From positions 1 through 47,050 of the forward strand of contig JAYMTF010000184.1 of the NCBI GenBank assembly GCA_036897485.1: a stretch of 47,050 bases of DNA, given 5' to 3'. This document shows, piece by piece, positions 22,134 through 34,784 of this stretch. The first letter of the stretch is position 1. Each line of letters opens with the position of its first letter. This DNA comes from Pelargonium nanum (lineage: Eukaryota > Streptophyta > Magnoliopsida > Geraniales > Geraniaceae). The notes beneath the pieces are model-generated. The model saw only the letters and a list, made by a program, of their open reading frames with translations. It had not been told where the DNA came from and searched no databases. A program made the translations under genes and the position numbers.

Positions 22134-25100
22134 ATGGCGACCGAGAGTCCAATAAGAATTTCGGGAACAAGTGGAAAATGGTCATCTCTCAAGGAGACTT
22201 CAACTTTTGCGCCATCTACTAGTATGGTAACAGAGGATTTGGGATTGCTTCTGAAGGGCCATAGGTTTCATGGAAGTGCTAGGGATACAGTCCCTAATCG
22301 AAGTGGTAGTGCACCTCCAAGCATGGAGGGTTCTTTTTTGGCTCTAGGCAACCTTATCTCGCAGCAGAACTCCAGTCCGGATGCGAACCTGGAAAGTCTT
22401 AACAGTGCTATTGCCAACTGTGAATCCGAAGAACAATTACGTGCAGATCCAGCTTATTTAGCATATTACTGTTCCAATGTCAACTTGAACCCTAGGCTAC
22501 CTCCACCACTAATCTCATGGGAGAACCGGCGTCTAGTACGGCATATTGGTAGTTTTGGCAACAATTGGGGATTGAATTCTGTAGATAGCAAGGGGAATAA
22601 ATCCTTGCATATGTCTCAAGGTGCACTTCCTACCCACAAGGAAGAGTGTGAAGATGACCGGTCAGATCAGATAGACCTGAGTAGTAGATTATGGTCTACA
22701 CCAGATGCTGCTTCCTTACTTGGCGAACGCAAAAATTTGGTAGATTTACAAGTAATACATTTTATTCTCTGCATTTTCCATTCTCTTTATGGTAAATGTA
22801 GTCCAACTATCCTGAACTCCCTCTATACCCAAAATGAGAGTCCACTTTTTTTCCCCTTTATTTGTGGAAATTAAGGATAATTTGATTAGTGCTTTAATTT
22901 CCTTCTCATGCCCCTATATGGTTTTTTCGTACAAACTCAAGTGGTTCTAACTAACTTATCTAAGGGGTATTACTGGTAGTTCATGTATATCTTCCTTGCA
23001 GAAGAGGAAAGTGGACCCTTATTTAGTTATTTTGTGATGGAGGGAGCACTATTTTTGTTTGTTATTAGGATCTTAAGTTTCCACTTTTTTGAATGAAACC
23101 GTTTACATTGAGAAATGAAATTTGCACTAACCATTCCCTTAATGGCTTAATCTTGGAGTAATTTTATGAGGGTTTAGAATGAACTTCCACAGTTGATGAA
23201 ACCATATTCAAGTTTTGTGCGATTAAATGCAGAGTCGTTGTTTTGACTTTGCAGAAACATCCCCATGGTTTGCCTGGTGTTTATAGTCAATCTCACTCCT
23301 TAAGTTATGGCATAGCCGAGGAAGCAACTGATCGTGATGTTCATTCTGGTTCCTTGAATGATTCACCTGTTAGTACATCAAAGCCTGTTACACCTGCCCT
23401 GGGTTCTGATGACAGAGGGATATCATCAAACAGTGACCGCTCAGCTGCCTCGGTTTCGAGGTCATCATCTCTTGATTGTACAGGAAGCTTGCCTAACTCA
23501 CCACCCCTTCCAAAAGGAATGTTGGACAATGCAGATATCAATGTACAGGATGATCTTTTAATTAGTGGTGTTAGTAATTCAGACATTCCTGTCATTGAGT
23601 CTGAAATGAAGGCACTTAATTTGTCTAGCCTGCCAAATTCAAAAGAACAGAGAAATCAAGAACAAAGACACCAGAGTTATGAGAAGAGCGTGCTGCAACA
23701 CCAAGTACACCAACAACAAAGCACTTTATTTCAGGCTCAAAGTTCCAAGTCTCAATTTCCATCTCAAGGAGGCAACCCCTCATTCATTGGCACCGATCAG
23801 TTTCTCTATGGTCCCTCCAAATTCTCGGTGAATCAGGTACTGCAGTCCTCTGGGTTCACGCCTCCATTATATGCAACAGCAGCAGCCTACATGACTTCAG
23901 CAAATCCGCTTTATTCTAATCATCAGGCTCCAACCTTATTTCCTCCACAGTATGGTGTAGGTGGCTACCCTTTGAGTCCCTCTATTGTTCCTCCATATAT
24001 TGCTGGATACCCTCAGGGAGCTATTCCCATGGTATTCGATGAAAGTGGAGCTGCTGGTCCGAGCTTTCAAGCTCGTACTTCTGGGATTTCAACTGGTGGA
24101 CCTTTTGCACAAGGAGGCGATGCACAACAATTAAACAAGTTCTATGGACATTTGGGGTTCACAGTTCAGCCTACTTTTGCGGATCCACTTTATATGCCTT
24201 ACTATCAACAGGCCCTTGGAGAGGCATATGGTATGGCTAGTCAATTGGAGCAGTTATCATCCCGTGGTGGTATCATTGGAAATCAGGTTGGAGCTCTCAA
24301 CTCACAGAAAGGATCTGATTCTATCTCAGATAATCAAAAAGTTCAACATCAGAGAGGCGGATTCATGAACAACCTGAACCCTAAAAGAGGGGCGATGACA
24401 GGTCCTAATTATCTTGGAAGCCCATCAAGCATGGGTATTTTGATGCAGTACCCAACCCAACCGCTTACTAGTCCAGTTATGCCAGGATCTCCTGTAGGTG
24501 GGGCTAATCTCAATGGGGGAAGGAATGAAATGAGATTTCAACAGGCTCATAGCAGAAATTCTAGTGTATATTGGCAAGGTCAAAGGGGATATGAGAGTTT
24601 TGATGATCCAAAAGTACATAATTTTCTTGAAGATTTAAAATCTGGCAAAGGCCGGCGATTTGAGCTCTCTGACATTGCTGGACATATTGTTGAATTCAGG
24701 CAAGTACACTCTATTGTGTTTGATTTCCTTTTATGTCCAACATTTATATTTGCTTTTGAAAATACATAACATTGAATTTTTCAGCTCTGATCTACATGGA
24801 AGTCGATTTATTCAGCAAAAGTTGGAAAGTTGTAATGATGAAGAGAAAGCATCTGTATTTAAAGAAGTTCTTCCACTTGCCCCAAAATTAATGACAGATG
24901 TTTTCGGGAACTATGTTATTCAGAAGGTTGAATATATTATTTTGCTAGTTTCTTCTAAGTTCTAACTGTTTTATTCTTTTTTGTCTTATCTTTTTATTAG
25001 TTTTTTTTCCTTGCACTCAGTTTTTTGAGTATGGAAGCTCTGAGCAGAGGAGGCAACTTGCAAATCAACTTGGCGGTCAGATTCTGCCATTAAGTCTGCA

Positions 25101-28100
25101 GATGTATGGTTGTCGGGTGATACAGAAGGTATATGTAATTATCTGGTATTCTGGTACAGTTATGTGGCTCCACTATTATAATATTGTCTAATAGTTTCCT
25201 TTGTGTAATGGTTTCCAATAATTGCATTCATTATAAATTATTATTTTTGTCTAATAGTAACATGAATAGAGTTACATATATTTTGTACATACTATTGTTG
25301 GTCTTTGTTTTTTTCAATGCATATGACAGTACCTTTGTTCATATTTTTGCTATGTCGAATAAATTTCTTTTAGACTGTTGACCTGAGACTTACTAGTTAC
25401 AAGGAAAAATTATTATAGGTATTAGTGGAGTACAACGGCTACTTTTTGTAGATTATGCTTACCCCCAGTTTGTCCATTAGTATATTGGTTTATCCTTGGT
25501 ATTAGACAAGTCACAAGTGATGATTTATTTGGGAATCATGTTAGTGAATTGCTATGCTGTGGCCTCGTTAGAGTTGGCCTGAGAGGGTTTCACGTCATAA
25601 TTTTTATTTATAAAAAAAAGTGAAAATACTGGACTGCGTGCATCTTTGGTGAAGTTAAAATATAATCATGAATATAGGGATGTGTTAGAAGGTATCATAT
25701 GTTATAGCCTCCTTAGATTAGCTGCGTAAATTATCTTTGTGCTTGCGTTTTTTCTTCCTGTTTCCTGTCTAAATCTCCGGATTCAGTGAAAAATGCATGC
25801 ATTTTTAATTGGCATTTTTTCTCAGAGGCTAATTTTTTTTGTTTGAATAACAATGAAAATGATGTTAATTTTGACTTCTTTTTTTTTTTGCTGGGAAGGC
25901 ACTTGAGGTCATTGAACTTGAACAGAAAGCACAGCTTATTCGTGAGTTGGATGGACATGTTATGAGATGTGTACGTGATCAGAATGGAAATCATGTTATA
26001 CAGAAGTGCATTGAGAGTGTTCCAACAGGGAAAATTGGGTTTATAATATCTGCATTTCGTGGTCAGGTTGCTACGCTTTCTATGCATCCTTATGGTTGCC
26101 GTGTTGTACAGGTATATAGCACAGTGAAATCTCATCCATCTCTCCTCTTTCTTTATTGTACTTAGTCTGTTCCATGTATTTGCTTTGTTGTAGAGAGTTC
26201 TAGAGCGTTGTACAGATGAGCTTCAGTGCCAATTTATAGTGGATGAGATCCTGGAGTCTGTTCGCGATCTTGCTCAGGACCAGTATGGAAATTATGTCAC
26301 CCAGGTTAGGCTTCTTGAAACTAATATTTTGCTTTTTGTTATGAGCTGGCACAACGATTACATGTTGCAGTGACAGTACTGTGTTAGCCCATTTAAGGTG
26401 TTTTTTTTATTTGTAGTGAAGAAATCATGTTTGCATACATAATCTGGAATCAAGACATTTTTTTGTGAAGACTTGGGCTTAAGTTGTAACCTCATTTTCC
26501 CAAGAGATATTGTCCTATTGTACAACTTTAAGGTGTATGACAAGATGGATGCTAGGGACAGCAGTAGTTAAACTATTGAATTTGCCAATAAATTTCTGCA
26601 GAAGGTAGACCTTAATTGGAACAGAACTGATAAATAAAATGAGGCTTTGGCTTCATCTTTTATTATGTTACATTGATCGCCTGACTTAATATGAAGTGCA
26701 TTTTTTTTCTTGTCGAAGTTTAGGAATAAGAAAGCATATCAATGGATGTTGTGGCATTTATATATCTTATATGCAGTATCAGCTCTAAAATCTTTTCCTT
26801 TTGCCTTAATTACTGACGAGCTCACAAGACCTCTTTAAGATAAGATATATTTTTTATCGGAAATACCAACATCATGATGAGGCTTGAACCTAAGACCACT
26901 GAGGGATCCAAGCGCCTTAAACCGCTTGGCCTAAGATGAGATCTCTTAGGGTATGTTGTCTACAGATTATATTGATTTAGTTGATGAGCGTATATTAGGG
27001 ATTAATGCCAAATTAGATAGATGGAGAGAATCATTAGATCTAAGGGATTCATAGTAAGTAGGATCAAAACTCATTATATGGAGGTCAATTTTAGTGAGAG
27101 TAAAAGATTGAGCAGTGGTTCAATTTTGCTAGAAAATAAAGAGTTTACTAGAAGTGACTATTATAGGTACCTTAAATGTGTAATTTTGAAAATGAAGAGA
27201 TTGAAGAGGATGTTGGGAATATGACATGAGTGGAAAGAGGGCTTGTTTTTTAGTGATAAAATAATTCATCTGAAGTTGAAAGTATGAAGTTTTATTATTG
27301 ATCAGTTATATGTCCAATTATGGAAGATGACACTAAATATTAAGATCTAAGGAATCTGCTAAGCTTAAATGAGGGTAGCAAGGATAAGAATGCTTAGGTG
27401 GGTTTGTGGTAAATTGGTAGCACTAGAAATGTTAAAACTAAAAACGAGACTATTCAAGCGAGAGTTAGTATAATTTCAATTGAATATGAGATGAGGGAAA
27501 ACTGCTTTAGGTTGTTTAATGTATGACATAAGAATGAGATATTTGAGCGAGAGTTGGGATTTCTTGAATTGAAGATAAGAGGGGTAACTGCCTAAGTTGG
27601 TTTGGATTTGTACACCGTAGGGAGGATAGTAACCATAAGTTGCACAGATATGCAGAATAACCTAGCGTATCTGTTTCTGGTTTTTACAGAAAACGGATAC
27701 ACACAAAATACGTACGGAACGTGCGATGTTGCGTATTGACGATAAAAAAATCGACAAGTTTTTGGATACACATATAAGCATCAAAGTGAAGATAAATACG
27801 GTTTTTCTTTCTAATAGGATTTGAAATTTAGGAATTGCGATAAATCAGTTTATGGTAGTAGCAGACTGAAATTAGATGATTTTTGAAAAGTTTGTGTTGG
27901 AATAGGATTTTATTTAATTTAGTTGATTAGTAATTAGTTACTTAATTAGTTATTTTGATTAGTGATTTGCCTCAACGCCCAAGTACTTAATTACTTATAT
28001 TCCTGTTCAGAAAAAAAGGAAATAGCTGATTTATATACTCTTTGACTTAATTTAATGATTGGTATGCTTTCAGTCCTAATATTACATAATGTTGTGCATT

Positions 28101-29040
28101 TCTTGCTTAATGGTTTGCTAAGATCTACCTTGATTTTCCATGTGCACCAAAAAATTTCATATTCATTTGACCTTGCTAGTTCTGCTGTAACATGCTATTA
28201 CACATGTATTGATGACAGCACGTGCTGGAGAGGGGGAAACCTAGCGAAAGAAGCCAAATTATAAACAATTTCTCAGGGCATATTGTGCAATTGAGCCAAC
28301 ATAAATTTGCCTCGAATGTTGTTGAGAAATGTTTGGAGTATGGTGGTACTGCAGAGCGGGAATTAATGATTCAGGAAATTGTTGGCCATAACGAAGGAGT
28401 TGATAATTTATTGGTAAGTGTCAGTACCATACTTCTCATACTTGAAAATGACCCTCCTTCCTAAAGAAGGTAAAAGATTGAGCAAGTTGTCCTCTTTAGA
28501 TCGTCACAATTGATAAAAGTTTTGTTGACATTATTTGGCCTCTTAAATTATATTTCTATTGCACATCCATTGATGGTGTAGATTTATAAATTTTACATGT
28601 TTAATTAATTGTTGTGTTTGATCTTACTTTCTAGATAATGATGAAGGATCAATTTGCAAATTATGTCGTCCAGAAGGTTCTTGAAATATGTCCTGATGAT
28701 CAGCGCGTGGTATTGCTTGGTCGTATCAGAGTTCATGTAAATGCTTTAAAGAAATATACTTATGGGAAACACATTGCTGCTCGGTTTGAACAGCTATATG
28801 GGGGTAAGTAATTTTGTATTTGCGCTCGTCTTTATTCAGTTTATGCTCTAAAACCATGTGTTCTGAATGGATTTCACTTCCAAAATTTCTTAAATAAAAT
28901 GCTCCATTTGCAATCAGTCACTCACCCGAAGTTGCATTGACTTGGGGGAACTTGGCAATATGATTTTTAGCGAGTGTTGATTAGCTCTATGACACCCTTC
29001 ATTTCTTGTGAATGCAGAAAATCAGACACCAGGATCATGA
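22134..29040 (+). CDS. APUM5/6-like: Pumilio/PUF-family RNA-binding protein
   Basis: Nine exons: 22134-22751, 23255-24699, 24785-24926, 25021-25128, 25899-26111, 26194-26304, 28219-28413, 28635-28803, 29018-29040; 3024 nt, 1007 aa, phases consistent. The N-terminal half holds the plant NABP region ([48 protein letters not shown]) and low-complexity Gln/Ser/Pro sequence. The Pumilio homology domain starts near residue 667 ([20 protein letters not shown]) and has eight repeats with base-contact triplets SRxxQ, NYxxQ, CRxxQ, NHxxQ, CRxxQ, NYxxQ, SNxxE, NYxxQ. By the PUF code these read 5'-UGUAUAUA, the classic target. It binds 3' untranslated regions and represses or destabilises mRNA in the cytoplasm. 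Intron 2 is GC-AG; intron 6 (1.9 kb) contains a dead LINE. The paralogue number (APUM1-6) is uncertain; the start MATESPIRI suggests the APUM5/6 branch. Confidence 0.94.
24700..24784 (+). other. GC-AG intron 2 of the Pumilio gene
   Basis: The exon ends GAATTCAG and the intron starts GCAAGT; the acceptor is TTTTTCAG at 24784. Only this joins HIVEF to SSDLHGSRF in frame. Using the nearby GT at 24704 would bring in a stop at once. Confidence 0.88.
26881..26935 (-). repeat. tRNA-Leu-like SINE head or tRNA pseudogene in Pumilio intron 6
   Basis: The minus strand reads AGGCCAAGCGGTTTAAGGCG (A-box region) and then GGTCTTAGGTTCAAGCC (B box), in tRNA-Leu order. The acceptor stem is not intact, so it is more likely a SINE head than a working tRNA. 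Confidence 0.55.
26955..27640 (+). pseudogene. Degenerate non-LTR retrotransposon (LINE) reverse transcriptase C-terminus
   Basis: Translated fragments match the C-terminal part of a plant LINE reverse transcriptase: [64 protein letters not shown]. The longest surviving frame is 27021-27224. Many stops and frameshifts break it, so it is dead. It lies in sense orientation inside Pumilio intron 6. The last section seems duplicated (see findings). Confidence 0.75.
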
Positions 29041-29982
29041 TTCTCCTGTGCCAGATACCAACCCAAGAAATTCTCCGAGAGTGTAGCGGTGGCTTCTGGA
29101 TCATGGAAAAATTAGAAGGGGACGGGTTGTTCAATCTTATTTAAGCATTTACAGTAGTAAATATGTAAATCTTTATGATGTATTTATATTAGTAGTATTA
29201 TTATTGTATTGGTGTAGTTTGGAACATAACTCAAAGGGGTATAAACTAAAAAGTATTTGGTGGAAGTAAACTCATTCCATTGCTTGCACTTGCAGTAGAA
29301 GGTTTTATTTATCCAAAAATAACTTAAGAGTCAGGAAAAGATCATGAGCAGTTTTGTGAATTGTGCTTCAACTCTTCTTAGAAATAAATATACGAGTAAT
29401 TAATAGAAAACGACATATATGTCTTTTATTTAGTTAAAATAACTATTTTTTAAGTACTTATGAACTGAAAAAATCAGAGGTTGGAGATACTCAACTCTTT
29501 TTTCTAGCTCATTAGCAGGAGCTTATGACTCATTAGTTTGTTTGACTAACTGATGAGTTAATTCAAATACCCTCTTAATATAGTTGAAATTCACTCATCT
29601 AGTACACACAGCTTGGGGGCAAGCTCGAGGTCTCGGGTTTGAGACCCCTCATGACCGTGGCATGGGGTTGTAGTTATATGTGCGAAGGTGGAGTTGTCTT
29701 GTACAGTAAATTGTCAAACAAAAGAAAACTTTCATATTACATGAACCAGACTGCGGATGAGGACAATGCAAATAACAAGAGTTCTCAAACTCGTTTCCAT
29801 AAATAGCAATAAAAAACATAATGGTGTCTCCTTTAAAGCTGTATAACATGTTGGAAAAGTAGACAAAATGCTTCACCCAAGCTATCTAAGCTGAATAACA
29901 TCATAATCATGTTTCTACCGTTGGCGTTTTATGCCTTGATGAACAATGATTTTTTGCATAGGCACTATCATGGCGTAAAATA
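29041..29982. other. Convergent spacer between Pumilio and BUD23
   Basis: Holds the two 3' ends and a SINE-like patch at 29610-29710. No gene. Confidence 0.5.
29610..29710 (+). repeat. SINE-like fragment with tRNA B box
   Basis: GGGTTTGAGACCCC (29635-29648) fits a tRNA-type B box, after GGCAAGCTCGAGGTCTC. The A box is less clear. Weak call. Confidence 0.4.
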
Positions 29983-32900
29983 TTAAAAGCGAGCCTTACG
30001 CTTTCGAGCTGTGTATTTTGAGTCTTGAGGAACAGTATTTCCTTTTCTTCTCATCTGTTCCTTCTTCTTTAGTATCCATTCTCTACCCTTCCCTTTCTTG
30101 GTTATCTTTTGCTTCTTCCTGGGTCTATGCCTGTCAGAAATACAAACCTACGCAACCAAAAACGAGCACATCAGTATTTTGGAAGTACATAACACATGAT
30201 GTCAAAGCATCAAGGACACAAAAATAAACTTGTTTCCGGGAACCCTGAGAAACCTGTAAACTAAGTCCAACAATTTGCTAATCTGTATCATGGAAACTCA
30301 CCGTCTGAGCTTGTTCATCCCCACTACTCTCATCATCAGAGCAACTTTCCTCATCTTCATTTTTCCCTTCAGGAACAACCGTACTCAAGGATGGTGGACC
30401 GCACGTGAGGACAAGATATTCTTTCCTTTTCTTAGTGCTGTTGTGAGACAAACTCAAGTTAATAAACCAAACATACCCACTGAAACAAAATATTACAGAT
30501 ACAAATCTAGATCTTAATCTTTAATCTGAATAGTATTTAGCTTCAGAAGATATCACAATAAGAGTAGCTATTACTGAGCTATTCAGCCTATTTTCCATCC
30601 TCTCATTTTTAAGGATACAGTAATTTGAAGGTGAAACAAATTATCCTTCCTGCTTTCCATCATGCATATCAGTTACTCTACTTTTATTTTGAAAAAAATA
30701 TAATAATCGAACAATGTGTGCGTGTGAGACAAAAATAAGATACAGCCCCTACTGAAATTCTTTGAAACAACAGCTAAAGTTTTACTTGTGAGGGCTGTAA
30801 TAGAATTCCATTGCCTACCTGTGAGGGTAGTCAACCACCACTCCACCAGCAAATCCGGCTTGCATGGCAGATTTTAGAATCAACTCCCGCTGTGCTACAC
30901 TTTCAGGATACATTTGAAAAACTGCTCTTGCTCCCCTCGCTAAGCATCTATATAATGATCCAAAGAAAGCCCTGGAACATAAATGATTTCCAGCATTACC
31001 AAATCATATCCTTTTGAATATTACTAAACACATCAACAAAAGAGACCCCATGGTTTATAGATTCTTGAATCCAATTCGTATATAAAAATAAGGGGAAAAT
31101 GTTTGAAACAAATTTTCTAAAAAAGAGTGTAAACTTACTTCAATCTTAATCTTGGCTCATGAGAGGATTTGTCAGCATTGCATAACCACTGTTTTGCAAA
31201 ATCAGGATAGAAAAAAAAGATGGATAAGCATTTGTACCAAAATATCTTGCAAAACAGAAATATCACTGAAAGCAAAAATAAATGGTGATGACTCGTCTAG
31301 AAACATGCAGGAAGGAAAATTCAGTGAAAAAAGCCAAGCACATTCAGTGAGCTTTTAAGGCTCTACTACATGGCTCTGCCAGAAAGGGGAAAGGTGAACC
31401 AAAATATAGTACATTTCTAACCAGCAGTTCGTGAAATATAGTGGGCTGGGATGAGTTTTTGCGCCTGAGGTTTTCAGGCTTATTTCTACAAATGGTACTT
31501 TAGCATATAATTACTTGTACAATTTAGGGTAAGATGATTATTTCTTAATCTCTACCAAGTCCATATTGATTATGTGAAACCTATAAATTTTGATGCTTTG
31601 TTCAGGATGCAAATCGGTTACCCGACAGGCCGACACATGAATATGATAATCCCTAATTAAAAAAATATACAGGGCATGCTCCAAGATGTTCCCAACAATT
31701 TATTAAATATATAAAAAAAATCTTCTTTTTCAAATATTTTTTTATAATAAAAACACTAAGTTGTTTTATCTTTTCACTGTAATAACTTGGATTTTATTTT
31801 TTGTGGGGTATTATTTGTGCTGTTCATTTTGTTTGAACTTTTGAATATGAGCTGTATCTAATGACTTGGTTCGCTTATTTGATTGGAATTTACGTTAATG
31901 ACTTGGCTTTTGCTTAGTGAAGATTGACTGTTTTTTTACTTATATGATATTGATTTTCATTTGACATACTACCAAATAAACTTAAATACGATTAAAAACT
32001 ATAAATACATAAAATTTGTTATACGTAATACATATATTTTTATTAAAAAATAATGTATCTTAACGTATCATGACAAATCACGAGTCTGAATCGAATCGCG
32101 TACCAAAATTGGTGCTTCATAGTGGGAAACAACTGAGTAATTGAGTCAAGGGAAAGAAAATCTAGTGCAAGCTATTGTGCCCAAAGAAGAGACAATGGGG
32201 AAAATAGTACAGAAACAGGGAGAAAACCCTGAGAATTAAACAGATAATTTCCCATTTTTAAAATTAGGAACTAATCCAGGTTCAACAATATACTACAGGA
32301 AGGGTTCATTGATGAGCAGTTCCAAGTATTACCCAAGAAAACATCAAAGTTCAAGAATAAAAATTATGGAGTTCATTCAGGATCAGTAACATGGAGCCAA
32401 CACTAAGAGAACACATATAAGGTGATGTGTCTGATAACACAGCATACCTGAACAGCAGATATACTAATCGCCCCATCAATGACTCCAGAGCGGAATCCTA
32501 AACCCTGCCACACAAAAAACAAATTACCATCCCCCATATGTGTGATGGTTAATGGAAAGGAACATAATTAACATATTGATAGTATGGTCATAAGAACATA
32601 CACAAGGGGATTGCTTACCGTTCCCAAAAGCAATTGTCTTAAATGACAAGCAATAGTAACCAAGGAAACTTCACTTACAATAAAAAAGCGTGCACACAAA
32701 GCAAATGTTGTGACCCTACAGAACCTTGTTATACTTAGTAATCCAAATAAAAGAACAGTACAAAATTGAAGGTTGGATCAAGGAAACATACGCCAATTTA
32801 TGCAAACCATATAATGTATTTTTCATCAAGTACTTTATGAACAGTAACACAACTTATTCAGTGTAGGAAATTATTTGACTTATATTATAGCACAGTGTCG

Positions 32901-34784
32901 ATGGAAGTTTTCCTTTCCATTGCAAATGTAGGAGGATAAAGATCTACGCCAAGATGGACAATATCCATATCCAAACAGAGTTAATATGACCCAAGTCATA
33001 CTATAATCAAATTAAGTATAATACCTAAAAACTGATAGGTATGGAGTATGTAAAATTGAAAGTATCAGCAAAGTTCACCAGTTAAGCTAGGTGCACTTAG
33101 CTGGATAGTCGTTACTTTCTCATAATTGGAATAGATCAAGAGAAGTCAGAGGCAATACAAAGGTTTCCACTCACCAATCCAAAAAAAATTTGCATATCTA
33201 TAACACAGACAGAACTGTATGACTGTATGTCATGGAGGATCCAAGTATTCAAAAGCTTGAAATTCAATATGCAGGTGAGTAATTCACATGTACCCAATAT
33301 GCCCAAAATAACAATATGTGAACATAATCAACCATCGTAATATGACTTTGTTAAGAAGATAATTATTTAAGCACATGATTAAATAAAAGACAAACAAATA
33401 TCGAGCTTTAATCTACTCTAAAAATTAGAGGGTTACTTCATATTTCTTCTTTACTCAGATCAAAAGAACTTGTAAACAAGCACAGAATCAGAAAATAAAA
33501 TTGAGATTCAATCACTGAAATCTACTTGTGCATATAAATGAATCTAACTAGGTTTGATTTCGACAATCTAAATTGAATGTAGAGGAAATACACTAACATA
33601 ACGATAATGATCATTAAAGCAAAAGCTCAAGTAAGCACCTGACCCATGTCACCAAGTAGAAGATCACCCTCCACCTCCCTCTCCAATGCAATATCTAAAT
33701 TAAAAAGTAAAAACAATTTCATTATGAAGAAATTGAAAAGAGAGTGAAAATGAGAAACCTAAAACAAAGCTTTCAGCTCAATCAAATCCAATGATGCACA
33801 CATACTAAGCATAGATGCCGAAATGTCTAAACCGATCCACAGGTGCCCATTTTCAGATATAGTCTCCCCACTAAGTCCTGATCCACAACCTGCAACAATT
33901 AAAAGCCATAAAAGTTACCTTCTCTTCACTCATTAGTCATAACCTGAATCTTTACGTAAACTATTGCACCGCTCAAATGGAAACAATCAACCTTAAGAAA
34001 AATTAGTAATATAACATGCTCTAATGTAGAAAAAAAAAAAGCCATAATTTACACTCTACATCAAGCCCAAGACATAGAATCTATCTAGTTGGTCTATTAC
34101 AAGATGCCAGCTTTGACAAAATGCTCCAAACTGATCTCCAATTACTTACTTCTCAAGAAGCTAATTTAACTCCATTTCATCCTGATTTTCAAATTCAATA
34201 AAACTAGATATCGGATAAACCAACCCTAGCCTAACACAGCAGTGAACCACAGTTCAGCTGACAGGAACACAAACAATATAAAACTAAAAGTGAACCTTGT
34301 TATATTTCATCACTCTCAATGAACAATCTCCGGTTACGCAACCATGCATAGAACTTGAAACAGTAAATTGAATGAATTCAGATACCTAACAAAATACCAC
34401 AAGCTCTAAGTCGAGAATTTTCCAGTAAATTCATTTTATTTACTAATTTCTAATTAATTGAATGTTAACCAAAAAGGAAAAGAGAAATTTACCAATGTCA
34501 AGGAGCAATCTGGGGACGTCATCTCCGGGCAGAGCAAGAAGCTCAAGAGCTCTCTCGGAAAGTTGTGCCTTTAAACACAAGACAAGAAAACAATGATTCT
34601 CAAATGAAAAAAAGCAAGAGAAACACGCGACAATTTCAATTTAAATTTAAATTCCAAGTCAAATTTGAGGATGAAGAAGCAATGATACCTGAATATCGAT
34701 GATACGAGAAGAGGAGGTGTACTTTCGAGCTTCTGTGTCGTCGTAGAACAACTCAGGTGGCGCAAGCAACTCCGGCCTCGACAT
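29983..34784 (-). CDS. BUD23/RID2: 18S rRNA (guanine-N7) methyltransferase
   Basis: Nine exons on the minus strand: 34689-34784, 34493-34568, 33806-33889, 33639-33694, 32448-32504, 31139-31188, 30819-30971, 30302-30437, 29983-30147; 873 nt, 290 aa, matching the family's usual size. The start [20 protein letters not shown] is typical. SAM-binding motif I is [14 protein letters not shown] (about 53-65); then [46 protein letters not shown] and [16 protein letters not shown]. The C-terminal WBS-type tail is basic ([26 protein letters not shown]), fitting nucleolar action. Family role: with Trm112 it makes m7G in 18S rRNA during small-subunit maturation; the Arabidopsis gene RID2 is needed for pre-rRNA processing. 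A telo box upstream agrees with a ribosome-biogenesis gene. Confidence 0.95.

Noticed and set aside
29150-29200. Pumilio self-binding site in the Pumilio 3' region
   Set aside because: TGTAAATC is one base off UGUANAUA and no exact site was seen, so autoregulation is not supported.
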